NCBI GenBank assembly: GCA_017510065.1 | Contig: JAFWOB010000055.1 | Span: 39,032-103,031, forward strand | Reading direction: 5' to 3' | Length of the DNA stretch: 64,000 nucleotides | DNA from: Parasporobacterium sp. | GTDB lineage: Bacteria > Bacillota > Clostridia > Lachnospirales > Lachnospiraceae | Part shown: piece after piece, positions 25,135 to 35,838 of the stretch | Numbering within the stretch: the first letter of the stretch is position 1 | Layout of the letters: each line of letters opens with the position of its first letter | Made by a program: the position numbers and the translations under genes | Notes under the pieces: generated by a model | What the model saw: the letters and a program-made list of their open reading frames with translations, nothing else | Databases searched by the model: none | What the model was told of the DNA's origin: nothing

Positions 25135-26889
25135 TTACATCCTGTCCGGTGCAGCAAAGCCTAAAAGGCTGATACACTGTTCCAGGATCCTTCCGGTCAG
25201 CTGAAGAAGGCTCAGATAACTGTTCTTCTTTACCGGATCTTCTTCCGTCAATATCCTGACCTCATGATAAAACACGTTAAACGCATTTGCCAGATCGTAA
25301 ATATAGGAGCAGATCTTGTGCGGAGCAAGTTCCTGATATGCATTTTCCACTACTTCACTGAAGCGTGACAGCATGATCAGGATCTGTTTCTCCGATTCTT
25401 CACCGGTAAACATAAGGGCGTCGGAAGACACTTCACCGCTCTTACCCAGGATCGATTTGATCCGGACAATGGTATACAAGATATATGGACCTGTATTTCC
25501 TTCAAAGGAAGTAAATCTCGAAATATCAAAAATATAATCCTTGGTAGCCTGGTTGGAAAGGTCTCCGTATTTTAATGCGGCAAGTCCTATGATACCTGCT
25601 GTCTTTTCCGCTTCCTCAGGATCAAATTCCCGGTTTTCCTGCATGCGCTGAAGGACAGCGTCATTGATCTCGCTGATCAGCGTTTCCAGCCTCATGACGC
25701 CTCCCGACCTGGTCTTATAGGGCAGTCCGTCTTTTCCGTTCATCGTTCCGAATCCCAGGAAGGTCAATTCCGTATCATCCTTTACGATGTGAGCTTTCCT
25801 GGCAGTGCGGAAAACCTGTATAAAATGAAGATCCTGTCTCTTATCCACCACATAGATCACATGGTCGGGATCAAAGAGCAAACGCCGTTCCACCAGGGTC
25901 GCCAGATCCGTTGTGGAATAAAGCGTGGCACCGTCCGACTTCACGACAATACAGGGAGGCAATTCTTTTTTGTCGGTATCTTCCGCGATATCCACGATCA
26001 GCGCTCCCTCGCTTTTTTTCAGAATCCCCTGCTTCTTCATGTCTTCCAGCATGGCCGGAATATAAGGCTGGGCATCACTTTCCTTTTTCCATAATTCAAA
26101 ATGCACATCCAGCGCATCATAGTTCTTTTTCAGATCTGCTATGGAAACATCCAGTACATGGTTCCAGATTGCCAGATAGCCTGCCCTTCCGCTCTGAAGA
26201 TCCAGCGTTGCCTGATGGGCTTTTTCCGCAAAGGCAGGGTCTGTCTTGCATTTTCCGGATGCACAGGGATAGATTTCCTCCAGTTCCGAAATAGTAAAGG
26301 GCGGATCAGAAGGATAGTCTCCCTGATAATTAGTGTCAAAATATACCAGTTCCGGGGATCTTTCCTGCAGTTCGGCAATAATCTGCCCCATTTGCAGTCC
26401 CCAATCCCCCAGATGCACATCGCCTACCGCTTCATGTCCGGCAAAAAGACAGATCCGCTTCAGGCTCTCCCCGATAATGGCAGATCTTAAATGTCCGATA
26501 TGAAGAGGCTTAGCCACATTGGCTCCACCGTAATCGATGATGATCTTCTTTTTCGTTTCGGCCGCCGGGTATCCGAATTTGTCTGCGCCTGCCATCTCTT
26601 TCACATAACCGGCGAGCGCAGGCCCGGATACATTGATATTGATGAATCCGGGTCTTACCACATCTACCGAGGAGAACCAGGCATTGTCTTTCAGCTCTGC
26701 CGCTACCTCCTCCGCAATGGTCAGAGGCGCTTTTCCGGCTGCTTTTGCAAGAGCAAGAGCTCCGTTACACTGGTATTCGCACAGATCCGGCCGGTTGGAA
26801 ACAGAAGCCGTAATCTTCTGCGGATCATAACCCAGTTTTTCAAATGCCGTCTTCAGCTGCGCTGAAATAATATCAATATATTTCTCCAT
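25135..26889 (-). CDS. argS: Arginine--tRNA ligase
   Basis: A 584-residue class I synthetase. It has the N-terminal Add1 domain (about 1-85), the HIGH motif at residues 130-133 (PLHIGHLRSA), the catalytic Rossmann domain, and the DALR anticodon-binding C-terminal domain (about 455-584) ending in the hydrophobic -GFAAPDRM tail near the expected C-terminal Met. Like most ArgRS proteins it has no clear KMSKS. No T-box is present in the 18-base gap to the preceding gene. Confidence 0.97.
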   Translation of the reverse strand: MEKYIDIISAQLKTAFEKLGYDPQKITASVSNRPDLCEYQCNGALALAKAAGKAPLTIAEEVAAELKDNAWFSSVDVVRPGFININVSGPALAGYVKEMAGADKFGYPAAETKKKIIIDYGGANVAKPLHIGHLRSAIIGESLKRICLFAGHEAVGDVHLGDWGLQMGQIIAELQERSPELVYFDTNYQGDYPSDPPFTISELEEIYPCASGKCKTDPAFAEKAHQATLDLQSGRAGYLAIWNHVLDVSIADLKKNYDALDVHFELWKKESDAQPYIPAMLEDMKKQGILKKSEGALIVDIAEDTDKKELPPCIVVKSDGATLYSTTDLATLVERRLLFDPDHVIYVVDKRQDLHFIQVFRTARKAHIVKDDTELTFLGFGTMNGKDGLPYKTRSGGVMRLETLISEINDAVLQRMQENREFDPEEAEKTAGIIGLAALKYGDLSNQATKDYIFDISRFTSFEGNTGPYILYTIVRIKSILGKSGEVSSDALMFTGEESEKQILIMLSRFSEVVENAYQELAPHKICSYIYDLANAFNVFYHEVRILTEEDPVKKNSYLSLLQLTGRILEQCISLLGFAAPDRM

Positions 26890-26907
26890 CTGATTCTCCG
26901 TTCCTCT

Positions 26908-28125
26908 TTACAGTGTAATTCCGTTATCTTTCAGCATTTCCCTTGCACTGTCAAGAGAATCCACGCCATGCATATTCTTGATCGGGGCAAATTCTTTTCC
27001 CCTCTCCACTTCAAAGGCCATGCAGCCATCCATCATTTCGATCATATCAAGGACAAGGCTTTCATATTTATTACCATTGATCTCATCGGGTTTGATATAT
27101 TCGCCGTTGTCATTGACATACGGGATCTTCTTCTTTGCCACATGCAGAGGCATGTTCATATCCGCGATCCGTTTGAGCGCAGCAGTCTTGAACAGATAGT
27201 TCAGGATCACGCCGCTGTTATATGCATAGTCACCGTTTTCATCCTTCTGATACATCATTTCCTCACTGAGATCGGAATATTCGATGATGGAAGGGCGGCC
27301 GTCACGATAGCACAGGACTCCTACCTTTTCCTCCGGAGCAACTTTGCTGATCACCTTGGCGCCTACTTCACAGCCGGACAGGATGGTCGCACCGATAAAT
27401 GCGGGATCCGCAATGCGCTGAAGCACATTATCCACTGCAAAAATATTGATCCATTCAATCCCCATCTGATCCAGCAGTTTTTCATAACCTGCTGTCTGCA
27501 TGGATTTATACCAGCCGCCGTTTCCGTTCGGTGACAGGGCAATATGATCCTTGGCTTCCAGATAGACCTTTCCTTCGAAATCGGTGGCCGGAGCCATTTC
27601 CTGCACGAAGAAATGAATATGGCTCTCATCATATCCGAAATAACCATGTTCTTTCAGAAATGCTCTGGTAGCCTCATCATTTTTATCGGAGGTCATGATG
27701 AAAAGTTCGATCCAGGAATCTGCTTCCTTTACAACATCCATCAGGTTATTGATCAGGCATTCAAAGATATAAAGTTCCCTGGTAATACCCACATTCAGGG
27801 TACCTTTCGGTCCATCAAGGCCAAGACGGGTCCCCTGCCCGCCTGCCAGCAGAAGCGCTGCTGCTTTTCCTGCGCGGATGCATTCCAGACCGATTTTTTT
27901 CAATTCCTCTTTTCTTTCTTTGATCTCCGCGATCTTCATGGCACCCATCGGTTCAATATGTCCCTTATTGAAATCAACCGGCTCCAGGTTAATGCAGCCG
28001 AAATCAACAGCTTCGATCTGATCTAACAGAAACTTTTTCTGGCTGTCATCCAGCTCATCATAGAATCTGAGAAGCTGTGTCTGACCGTATTTCTGAAGTT
28101 TTTCCATTGCCTGTTCGTAATTCAT
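26908..28125 (-). CDS. UDPGP-family uridylyltransferase (UAP1-like UDP-N-acetylhexosamine pyrophosphorylase)
   Basis: A 405-residue nucleotidyltransferase with the eukaryote-like UDPGP signature LLAGGQGTRLG followed by GPKGTLNVG (about 93-115), which binds UTP. The N-terminal helical region and the motif NGNGGWYKSM (about 190-200) resemble UAP1-type UDP-GlcNAc or UDP-GalNAc pyrophosphorylases rather than bacterial GalU or GlmU. It would make UDP-sugars from a hexose- or N-acetylhexosamine-1-phosphate. Which sugar is used cannot be decided here. AGGAGG-like sequence precedes the ATG. Confidence 0.85.
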   Translation of the reverse strand: MNYEQAMEKLQKYGQTQLLRFYDELDDSQKKFLLDQIEAVDFGCINLEPVDFNKGHIEPMGAMKIAEIKERKEELKKIGLECIRAGKAAALLLAGGQGTRLGLDGPKGTLNVGITRELYIFECLINNLMDVVKEADSWIELFIMTSDKNDEATRAFLKEHGYFGYDESHIHFFVQEMAPATDFEGKVYLEAKDHIALSPNGNGGWYKSMQTAGYEKLLDQMGIEWINIFAVDNVLQRIADPAFIGATILSGCEVGAKVISKVAPEEKVGVLCYRDGRPSIIEYSDLSEEMMYQKDENGDYAYNSGVILNYLFKTAALKRIADMNMPLHVAKKKIPYVNDNGEYIKPDEINGNKYESLVLDMIEMMDGCMAFEVERGKEFAPIKNMHGVDSLDSAREMLKDNGITL

Positions 28126-28209
28126 TTTTCTCCTCCCTCATTCTAAACAAACAAAGACCATAGTTAAAATAATTGTACTATAATGCGCCGGATTATAAAA
28201 GCCTAAACC

Positions 28210-28238
28210 TTGAAAACTGTTTTGTATTACAGTACGAT
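28210..28238 (+). promoter_or_regulatory. Candidate promoter of the helicase gene
   Basis: TTGAAA (28210-28215) and TACGAT (28233-28238) are 17 bases apart, about 48 bases before the helicase start codon, in the 160-base divergent gap. Nothing else clear is seen in that gap. Confidence 0.5.
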
Positions 28239-28285
28239 ATTACTGCACATTTTCATCCCTTCAAAGATCCGTATGCCTGACAGCT

Positions 28286-30100
28286 ATGGATTATAATCAT
28301 TCTCAAAACAGGGCAATCCGTCACGGGCAGGGTCCTGCTCTCATTACAGCCGGACCGGGTTCCGGCAAAACTATCGTTATCATTAACCGCCTGCTTTATC
28401 TGATCCTGGAACGGAAGATCGATCCGGAGCAGATTCTGGTTGCCACATTTACAAAAGCCGCTGCACAAGAGATGGCGGAACGTTTTCGTTCTGCGTATCA
28501 GGAAACTCCGAGGATTCCTGTATTCGGCACACTGCACAGTATCTTTTTCCGTATCCTGAAAAGCGGCAGTGATCCTTCCCTTCGTATTATTTCGCAGAAA
28601 CAGCAACTGGCACTGATCCGGAAAGAACTGCAAAGATTGGATCTGTATGCAGATGATCCTGAATTATACGCCGGAAAAATCCTGAATGAGATCAGCCGGG
28701 CGAAAAATGCCGATCGTCTCCCTGAACATTGTTCCAACCTGGTTTCACCTGATCTGTTTCGACTGATTTTCCGTTCTTATCAGGATTATCTGGAACAGAA
28801 CCAGATGATGGATTACGACGATATCCTGATCAAAACAAAACAGCTTCTGGATTCCCGGGAGGATCTTCTAAATAAGTGGCAGAAAAGGTGTTGTTATATC
28901 CTGATCGATGAATTTCAGGATATCAATCTGCTTCAGTATCAGATCCTCCGGATGCTGGCGCTTCCGGAGAACAATCTGTTTGCGGTTGGCGATGAAAACC
29001 AGTGCATCTACGGATTCCGAGGCAGCAGTCCCAGATTCATAAAGCAGTTTTTAATTGACTACCCAGGCTGCATCCGGATCTTTCTGGATGTCAACTATCG
29101 ATGTTCCGAAATGATCATACGCAGATCCTGCGCTCTTCTGGAAGCCGGTGGCATTCGTTTTCCCTCTTCTGTCAGGGCAGGAACAACGCGGGAAGATTCG
29201 GTATATACCCTGCACCAATATCATGATCAGCAAGAAGAAGCAGAAGATATCGTCAGACAGATCCGTCGTTATCAGAGTACTTTTCCCAACGGAATCGCAG
29301 TACTGTTAAGGAGCAGCAGGGAAATTCCGTCCCTGATGCGTATCTTTTCGGAGTCAGGCATATCCTGCAGAAGCCCCAAACTGCCGGATGATTTTCGGGA
29401 TCATTTTATCGTCCGGGACATCTGTTCGTACTTCCGGACAGCTTCCCGGAGAGGAAGCCGGCAGGATCTGCTGCGTATCATGAACAGGCCATTCCGGATG
29501 GTATCGAGGGCGCTTCTTTTGAATCAGTCCGAAGGGGATCCTCTGAAGCAGCTCATAAGGACGGTTCAGGATGATCCGATCCTTCTGAGATCTCTGCGGA
29601 AGCTGGAAGGAGAGCTTTCTTTTCTTTCGCAGCTGACTTCCTATGCCGGAATAGAATATCTGCTGCATGTTGTCGGATACGGGTTCTTCCTTCAGCAGTA
29701 CGCTGCAGAACATGGAATCAGCTCGTGCCTTTATGCCCCAGTATTATCCCGGCTGAAAGAAACGGCCAGGACATATCCCTCTCCGGATATGTTTTTGAAT
29801 TATTTGTCCTGTTCAGAACCAGAAACCCGGTCTGATCGGCTGCCGCGTGAAGGCCTTGTCCTGGTTGATACCATGCATGCATCCAAAGGAATGGAATATG
29901 ATGTGGTATTTCTCCCAAGGCTGAACAAAGGAATCATACCAGCCGGCAGCATACAGGATACGTCCATAGAAGAAGAGCGACGGATCTTATATGTTGCGAT
30001 GACAAGAGCCAGATACATGCTCCATTTAAGCTATACGGAATATATCAATCAAAAGAAAGTTCTCCCTTCGGTATTTGTCACTGACCTGCTTCGACTTTAA
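28286..30100 (+). CDS. UvrD/PcrA-like superfamily 1 helicase, short form
   Basis: A 604-residue SF1A helicase. Visible motifs are the Q motif NHSQNRAI, Walker A AGPGSGKT (22-29), motif Ia VATFTKAAAQEM, Walker B DEFQD near 208, motif III VGDENQCIYGFRG, motif V HASKGMEYDVVFLP and motif VI EEERRILYVAMTRA. At 604 residues it is about 120 shorter than PcrA or UvrD and ends soon after motif VI, so the usual C-terminal RNA polymerase-binding tail is missing. A strong ribosome binding site is not seen before the ATG. Probably a DNA repair paralogue. Confidence 0.9.
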   Translation: MDYNHSQNRAIRHGQGPALITAGPGSGKTIVIINRLLYLILERKIDPEQILVATFTKAAAQEMAERFRSAYQETPRIPVFGTLHSIFFRILKSGSDPSLRIISQKQQLALIRKELQRLDLYADDPELYAGKILNEISRAKNADRLPEHCSNLVSPDLFRLIFRSYQDYLEQNQMMDYDDILIKTKQLLDSREDLLNKWQKRCCYILIDEFQDINLLQYQILRMLALPENNLFAVGDENQCIYGFRGSSPRFIKQFLIDYPGCIRIFLDVNYRCSEMIIRRSCALLEAGGIRFPSSVRAGTTREDSVYTLHQYHDQQEEAEDIVRQIRRYQSTFPNGIAVLLRSSREIPSLMRIFSESGISCRSPKLPDDFRDHFIVRDICSYFRTASRRGSRQDLLRIMNRPFRMVSRALLLNQSEGDPLKQLIRTVQDDPILLRSLRKLEGELSFLSQLTSYAGIEYLLHVVGYGFFLQQYAAEHGISSCLYAPVLSRLKETARTYPSPDMFLNYLSCSEPETRSDRLPREGLVLVDTMHASKGMEYDVVFLPRLNKGIIPAGSIQDTSIEEERRILYVAMTRARYMLHLSYTEYINQKKVLPSVFVTDLLRL

Positions 30101-30175
30101 AAGTCCGGTTGCATTTCGTTCCCCGGTGTGATAAAGATACACCAGTTATCAATCTTCAATATCGGTACAGAATAA

Positions 30176-30652
30176 ATGAAAAAAACACTCCTGTTAACAG
30201 CCACAATCCTACTGATGATCCTTATCTTTGTCTTCTCAGCGCAGCCTGCGGAAGAATCCACAGAACTCAGCAATGGGGCCGGTGCATTTCTCTGCCGGTT
30301 GTTTATTCCGGGATTTCAGGAGCTGAGCCAGCCAGAACAGATACAGCACATCGAAGGGATCGACCATGCCGTAAGAAAAACTGCCCATGGAACAGAATAT
30401 TGTATCCTCGGGATCTTGTGTGCAGCCACTTTGCTTGCCTGGATAAAGAAAAGCCGGAAACTGCTGCTTTGTTCCGGCTTTCTGATTGCTGTCCTGTATT
30501 CTGTTACGGATGAGATCCATCAAATGTTTGTACCCGGCAGGGCCTGTATGTTCACCGATATCCTGATCGATGCGGCAGGAGCCCTAGCAGGAGTTCTGAT
30601 CCTTGCACTGTTTCTGAAGCTTAAAAGGTCCGGGACAAGAACCGCATCCTAA
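30176..30652 (+). CDS. VanZ-like family membrane protein
   Basis: A 158-residue protein with four hydrophobic segments and the VanZ landmarks FSAQPAEES after the first segment, K-x-A-H-x-x-E-Y (KTAHGTEYCILG) and DEIHQMFVPGRACMFTDILID. VanZ gives low-level teicoplanin resistance in enterococci, but most homologues have no known function. It follows the helicase gene by 75 bases in the same direction and converges on gltX with one base between the stop codons. No terminator is visible there. Confidence 0.88.
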   Translation: MKKTLLLTATILLMILIFVFSAQPAEESTELSNGAGAFLCRLFIPGFQELSQPEQIQHIEGIDHAVRKTAHGTEYCILGILCAATLLAWIKKSRKLLLCSGFLIAVLYSVTDEIHQMFVPGRACMFTDILIDAAGALAGVLILALFLKLKRSGTRTAS

Positions 30653-30653
30653 T

Positions 30654-32162
30654 CTAGTGTACTTCCTTTTCCAACAGTTCGATCCCGATCCGGATCCTTC
30701 TCAATGACTCTTCCTTTCCCAGGATCTCCATGATCTCAAAGGCTCCTCCCGGAGTACTCTGCTTTCCGGAGACAGCGGTCCGTAAAGGCCACAGTACAAC
30801 GCCGTTTTTTACGCCTTTTTTCTCGATATATCCCATGATCACATCATGCAGGGCATCCAGGGAATAGTCTTCCTGTGCTTCCAGAACAGGCAGGGTTTCT
30901 TTCAGAGTCTCCAGGGAATTCTCCGAATTGGTCTTCATCTTCTTATGGGTGTACATTGCCGGATCATATTCCGGAAGTGTATCAAAAAAGTCTATCTTTT
31001 CAGGAATATCCGGGAAGATCTCAATCCTGGTCTTCATCAGTTCCAGGATCTTCAGGATGCTTTCCCAAGACAGCACAGCACCATCGGAAGTCGTAATGGT
31101 ATCCGCACAATTTCCTTCACATTTGAAAGCTTTCAGGATATAAGGCATGGCGTATTTTTCGTATTCCTCAAATTCCATGCTCTTGATATATTCTCCGTTC
31201 ATCCAGCGAAGCTTCACCATATCGAAAACCGCAGGAGACTTGTTGACCCGGCGATAGTCAAAGACTTTGATCAGGTCCTGCATGCTGAAGATCTCTTCAT
31301 TGCCTTCCGGGCTCCATCCGAGAAGCGCCACATAATTGACGATCGCTTCCGGAAGAAAGCCCTGTTCGACCAGATCCTCAAAAGAAGAATGGCCGGATCT
31401 CTTGCTGAGCTTATGATGCTCTTCATCCGTGATCAGCGGAAGATGTACAAATACCGGCGGCTCCCAACCGAACGCTTCATAAAGACGAATATACTTTGGA
31501 GTGGAAGAAAGATATTCATTTCCCCTTACTACATGGGTGATCCCCATCAGATGGTCATCCACTACATTTGCGAAGTTATACGTGGGGAATCCATCGGATT
31601 TGATCAGGACCATGTCATCCAGTTCCTTGTTTTCCACCGTAATGGCGCCATATATATCATCCACAAAAGTAGTAGTGCCTTCGTCCGGAATATTCTGGCG
31701 GATCACAAACGGCATACCGGCGTCCAGGTTCGCCTGGATCTCTTCTTTTGGAAGATGCAGACAATGTTTGTCATACAGCATGATCTCCTTGCCTGCCACG
31801 GTTGTTTTCAGGGATTCCAGCCGTTCTTTTGTACAGAAGCAGTAATAGGCTTCCCCTTTTTCCACCAGTTTTTTTGCATATTCCATGTATATGCCCGCCG
31901 ACACTCTTTCAGACTGGACATAAGGACCACAGTCACCCGGCTTATCCGGTCCCTCATCATAATCAAGTCCCGTTTCTTCCAGTGTACGGTAAATGATATC
32001 CAATGCCCCTTCCACAAAACGCTCCTGGTCGGTATCTTCGATCCGCAGGATGAATTCTCCGTCTTCATGACGGGCGATCAGATATTCATATAATGCAGTC
32101 CTCAGGTTTCCGACATGCATTCTCCCGGTAGGGCTGGGAGCATACCTGGTTCTAATCTTCAT
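30654..32162 (-). CDS. gltX: Glutamate--tRNA ligase
   Basis: A 502-residue class I synthetase with [14 protein letters not shown] (HIGH-type motif HVGN at residues 16-19), the FRIEDTDQ segment region, and the KLSKR motif ([10 protein letters not shown], about 250). The C-terminal half is the helical anticodon-binding domain. I chose the ATG at 32162 because GGAG lies at good distance; two in-frame ATGs upstream (up to 32174) are the alternative. In many Clostridia this enzyme also charges tRNA-Gln for GatCAB; whether that is so here needs the rest of the genome. Confidence 0.96.
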   Translation of the reverse strand: MKIRTRYAPSPTGRMHVGNLRTALYEYLIARHEDGEFILRIEDTDQERFVEGALDIIYRTLEETGLDYDEGPDKPGDCGPYVQSERVSAGIYMEYAKKLVEKGEAYYCFCTKERLESLKTTVAGKEIMLYDKHCLHLPKEEIQANLDAGMPFVIRQNIPDEGTTTFVDDIYGAITVENKELDDMVLIKSDGFPTYNFANVVDDHLMGITHVVRGNEYLSSTPKYIRLYEAFGWEPPVFVHLPLITDEEHHKLSKRSGHSSFEDLVEQGFLPEAIVNYVALLGWSPEGNEEIFSMQDLIKVFDYRRVNKSPAVFDMVKLRWMNGEYIKSMEFEEYEKYAMPYILKAFKCEGNCADTITTSDGAVLSWESILKILELMKTRIEIFPDIPEKIDFFDTLPEYDPAMYTHKKMKTNSENSLETLKETLPVLEAQEDYSLDALHDVIMGYIEKKGVKNGVVLWPLRTAVSGKQSTPGGAFEIMEILGKEESLRRIRIGIELLEKEVH

Positions 32163-32184
32163 TTCCATCTCCATTTCAAATATA

Positions 32185-33270
32185 TTATTTTGCCTGAATA
32201 TAATCCTTGGCTGTCAGCAGCTCTGCCAGAAGGATCGCGCCGCCTGCAGCACCTCTTACCGTATTGTGGGACAGTCCGACAAACTTGTAATCAAAAAGTT
32301 TGTCTTCTCTTAACCGGCCGAAACTGATTCCCATACCATTCTCATACTCTCTGTCCAGGACAGGCTGCGGACGGTTGTCCTCTTCAAAATACTGAATAAA
32401 CTGTTTCGGTGCAGACGGAAGTCCCAGCTCCTGCGGAAGCCCTTTGAAACTGGCCCATCTGTCCAGGATCTCTTCTTTCGTCGGTTTCTTTTCAAAATTA
32501 ACGAATACGGCAGCGGTATGTCCATCCTGAACTGCAACTCTGAGACACTGGGCCGTTATCACCGGTTTTTCTGCCGCCACGATCTTGCCATCCTCAATAT
32601 GTCCCCATACTTTCAACGGTTCCATCTCGCTCTTTTCTTCTTCTCCGCCGATATAGGGAATCACATTCTCCACCATCTCCGGCCAGTCCTTAAAGGTCTT
32701 TCCTGCTCCGGAAATTGCCTGATAGGTGCACACGACCACTTCCTTCGGTCCGAATTCTTTCAGTGCATGAAGGGCAGGCGTATAGCTCTGGATGGAACAG
32801 TTCGGCTTGACCGCCACAAACCCCTTCTTTGTTCCGAGACGTTTTTTCTGATATTCGATCACTTCCAGATGATCTGCATTGATCTCCGGAATCACCATCG
32901 GTACATCTTCTGTCCACCTGTGGGCAGAGTTATTGGATACAACCGGCGTTTCTGTTTTGGCATAAGCGTCCTCAAAAGCCCGGATCTCTTCCTTTGTCAT
33001 ATCGACTGCGCTGAAGCAGAAATCCACCTGTGCAGCATTTTCCTCGATGTTGTTGATATTCCGGACAATGAGTTTTTTGACGCCTTCCGGCATCGGGGTT
33101 TTCATTTTCCATCTTGCTCCTACAGCTTCTTCGTAAGTCTTTCCGGCACTTCTTTCCGAAGCTGCCACAAGGACCACTTCAAACCAGGGATGGTTCTCAA
33201 GAAGTGATACAAAACGCTGTCCTACCATTCCGGTGGCTCCAAGCACACCAACGCGCAATTTTTTGTTCAT
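32185..33270 (-). CDS. asd: Aspartate-semialdehyde dehydrogenase, archaeal/fungal-type
   Basis: A 361-residue NADP-dependent enzyme that reduces aspartyl phosphate in the lysine, threonine, methionine and diaminopimelate pathway. [10 protein letters not shown] (10-19 region) binds NADP. The catalytic cysteine is Cys158 in KPNCSIQS, and the substrate-binding basic region follows. N- and C-terminal patterns (ending [17 protein letters not shown]) are of the archaeal/fungal-like Asd class, common in Lachnospiraceae. A promoter lies within the end of the preceding topoisomerase gene. Confidence 0.96.
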   Translation of the reverse strand: MNKKLRVGVLGATGMVGQRFVSLLENHPWFEVVLVAASERSAGKTYEEAVGARWKMKTPMPEGVKKLIVRNINNIEENAAQVDFCFSAVDMTKEEIRAFEDAYAKTETPVVSNNSAHRWTEDVPMVIPEINADHLEVIEYQKKRLGTKKGFVAVKPNCSIQSYTPALHALKEFGPKEVVVCTYQAISGAGKTFKDWPEMVENVIPYIGGEEEKSEMEPLKVWGHIEDGKIVAAEKPVITAQCLRVAVQDGHTAAVFVNFEKKPTKEEILDRWASFKGLPQELGLPSAPKQFIQYFEEDNRPQPVLDREYENGMGISFGRLREDKLFDYKFVGLSHNTVRGAAGGAILLAELLTAKDYIQAK

Positions 33271-33323
33271 TTTGAATTCCTCTTTTGTAAATATAATAAC
33301 TACTGCAAAACTATATAATGCAG

Positions 33324-33351
33324 ATTATACACGAACTTTCGTTCCCTTCAA
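33324..33351 (-). promoter_or_regulatory. Candidate promoter of asd
   Basis: On the minus strand TTGAAG (33346-33351) and a perfect TATAAT (33324-33329) are 16 bases apart, lying over the last codons and stop of the topoisomerase A gene, about 55 bases before the asd start. Confidence 0.55.
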
Positions 33352-35823
33352 GCCTCGTTTTGCCAATTTCAGCTTCATGAGTTCAACTTCTTTCGAACGA
33401 TATCGGATAGTTGTCTTGTCGCCAAACCCGACAATGTAGATCTTATCGATCTCATCCAGTTTGCCCAGACTGATTCCCCTGACACCGATTGCGCCCTTTT
33501 TCTTCTCCGGTACTTCACTGAGTTTGAACCTTAAGAAAACTCCATCTTTCGTCTGGATCACCACCATCTTGTTGGTAATGACCGGTTTCTTTTCCTCCTT
33601 CACATCCTCCGGCAAAGAACTGTCTGCCTCCTCTTCCCGGTCCGCTGCTTCATAGGCAATGTCCTCATCGTCAGCCGTAAGATCAATAAACTCAAAGGTC
33701 AGCTGATCGTCATCCGGGTCGATATATTCGCTGATGATCCCGGGCTGTCCGGAAGGTGCGGGAAGATCTTCCCCTCCTGTAATCAGCGGACTTACAGCAG
33801 TTTCCTCCAAGGAAAGCTTAAGATTCGTTACATCAAACAGATCGATGCTGATCACTTCGTCCTTTTCCAGCAGTTTTGTGGCAGCGATCGTCTGCTTGGT
33901 CACATCAAATTCGGAAGCATCTACAAATTTCATCATCCCGAGTCTTGTGGTGAACAGCATCTTGTGATACTTCAGGATGCCTGAAGAACACACCTGTACA
34001 ATGTTCTGGGTTTCTGAAGAATAATTGCAGAGATTGTCAATGGGAACGCCTTTATCCTTGATCTTCTTCATCGGAAGCTTCAGGACCTTGATCTGGTGCA
34101 TGATCCCATTCTGGGTAAAAATACAGATCCTGTCCGTGTTCATGCATGGGATCACATATTTATACTCTTCGTTGACTGCATCCGCATTTTTCTCGTATAA
34201 TGCAGCGTCGATCACCTTGGCATAACCGAACCGGTCCATCAGGAATACTACTTCCTGCTCCACGATCTTTTCCTCTTCGTATACGGCAGTCTGCGCATCA
34301 CAGATTTCTGTTCTTCTTTCATAGCCGTATTCCTTCCGGATCTTCTCTAGATCTCGGATGATCACTTTCCTCATCGCCTTTTCATCGGAAAGGATCGTTT
34401 CGAATTCCTCGATCTCTTTCAGAAGACGTTCATACTCTTCCTTCAGCTGCAGGATCTCCAGTCCGATCAGCTTGGCCAGCCGAAGATCCAGGATCGCCTG
34501 TGCCTGACGTTCCGTGAAGCAAAGCTTCTCTGCCTGCGCTGCCGATTCCGGATGACGGAACTTTATATCCTTGATATCTCCATGGATCAGACAGGCTTTC
34601 GCCTGGGAAAGGCTCTGGGATCCCCGAATGATCTCAATGATCAGGTCGATGATATCGCAGGCTGTAATAAGGCCTTCCTTGATCTCTTTCTGTTCCAGGT
34701 CCTTTGCAAGAAGCGTCTTGTATTTTCGGGTATTGATCTCATACTGAAAATCGATACAGTGTGCCAGGATCTGCTTCAGACTCAGGATCTCAGGTTTTCC
34801 ATCCACGATCGCCAGCATATTGACGCCGAAGGTGTCTTCTAATTTGGTTTTCTTATATAGCAGGTTCTTGACCTTTTCCGGATCGCTTCCCTTCTTCAGT
34901 TCGATCACGATCCGCATTCCCTCTTTTGAGGATTCATTGGAAATATCCGCGATATCCTGGTTTTTTCTGCTTTCCACCAGATCGCATACATCCAGAATGA
35001 ATTTGCCGATATTAGCCCCGATCATCGTATAGGGAATTTCCGTGATCACCAGTCTGTCGCGATCAGTCTTTTTCTTCCCCTGCTCCAGAACGACTTTTCC
35101 TCTCAGTCTGATCTTTCCGGTACCGCTCTCATAGATATCTTTCAGTTCACTCTGATTGATCACGATGCCGCCGGTAGGAAAATCAGGACCTTTCACATAT
35201 TCCATCAGTTCCTCTGTTGTGATGGTCTTTTTCTTCATGCAGGCGATCATGGCATCGATGATCTCATTCAGGTTATGAGTCGGAATACTGGTGGTCATAC
35301 CGACTGCAATGCCCTCCGATCCATTGACCAGGATATTGGGAATCCTGACGGGAAGAATCGCCGGTTCTTTTTCGGTTTCATCGAAATTCGGGACAAAATC
35401 CACCACATCCTTATCCAGATCCGCCAGATAGACATCCTGCGTAAACTTCTGGAGTCTGGCTTCCGTATAACGCATGGCAGCTGCTCCATCACCTTCGATG
35501 GAACCGAAATTGCCGTGTCCGTCTACCAGAGGCATTTCCTTTTTAAAATCCTGCTCCATGACCACCAGCGTCTCATAGATGGAAGAGTCGCCGTGAGGAT
35601 GGTATTTACCCATGGTATCGCCGACAATACGGGCAGATTTCCTGTGAGGACGATCTGGGCGAAGTCCCAGCTGTGACATGGCATACAGTACTCTTCTCTG
35701 AACAGGTTTCAGGCCGTCCCTCACATCGGGGACAGCCCTGGCAGAAATGACACTCATGGCATAGTCGATATAGGACTTCTGCATGACTTCCGAATATTCA
35801 CTGTTTAAGATGGTCTCTGACAT
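33325..35823 (-). CDS. Type IIA DNA topoisomerase subunit A (GyrA/ParC family)
   Basis: An 832-residue DNA-cleaving subunit. The catalytic tyrosine is Tyr119 (AAMRYTEARL), the winged-helix region carries KPVQRRVLYAM, and the quinolone-determining segment is HPHGDSSIYE. The cleavage core looks GyrA-like (PLVDGHGNFGSIEGDGAAAMRYTE), but I find no GyrA box (QRRGGKG-type) in the C-terminal beta-pinwheel (about 500-830), which also holds a long acidic insert near 680-760. Lack of the box argues against true supercoiling activity and for a decatenase such as topoisomerase IV or a second gyrase-like enzyme. It follows the B subunit by 15 bases. Confidence 0.93.
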   Translation of the reverse strand: MSETILNSEYSEVMQKSYIDYAMSVISARAVPDVRDGLKPVQRRVLYAMSQLGLRPDRPHRKSARIVGDTMGKYHPHGDSSIYETLVVMEQDFKKEMPLVDGHGNFGSIEGDGAAAMRYTEARLQKFTQDVYLADLDKDVVDFVPNFDETEKEPAILPVRIPNILVNGSEGIAVGMTTSIPTHNLNEIIDAMIACMKKKTITTEELMEYVKGPDFPTGGIVINQSELKDIYESGTGKIRLRGKVVLEQGKKKTDRDRLVITEIPYTMIGANIGKFILDVCDLVESRKNQDIADISNESSKEGMRIVIELKKGSDPEKVKNLLYKKTKLEDTFGVNMLAIVDGKPEILSLKQILAHCIDFQYEINTRKYKTLLAKDLEQKEIKEGLITACDIIDLIIEIIRGSQSLSQAKACLIHGDIKDIKFRHPESAAQAEKLCFTERQAQAILDLRLAKLIGLEILQLKEEYERLLKEIEEFETILSDEKAMRKVIIRDLEKIRKEYGYERRTEICDAQTAVYEEEKIVEQEVVFLMDRFGYAKVIDAALYEKNADAVNEEYKYVIPCMNTDRICIFTQNGIMHQIKVLKLPMKKIKDKGVPIDNLCNYSSETQNIVQVCSSGILKYHKMLFTTRLGMMKFVDASEFDVTKQTIAATKLLEKDEVISIDLFDVTNLKLSLEETAVSPLITGGEDLPAPSGQPGIISEYIDPDDDQLTFEFIDLTADDEDIAYEAADREEEADSSLPEDVKEEKKPVITNKMVVIQTKDGVFLRFKLSEVPEKKKGAIGVRGISLGKLDEIDKIYIVGFGDKTTIRYRSKEVELMKLKLAKRGLKGTKVRV

Positions 35824-35838
35824 AAATGAAAGCCCTTC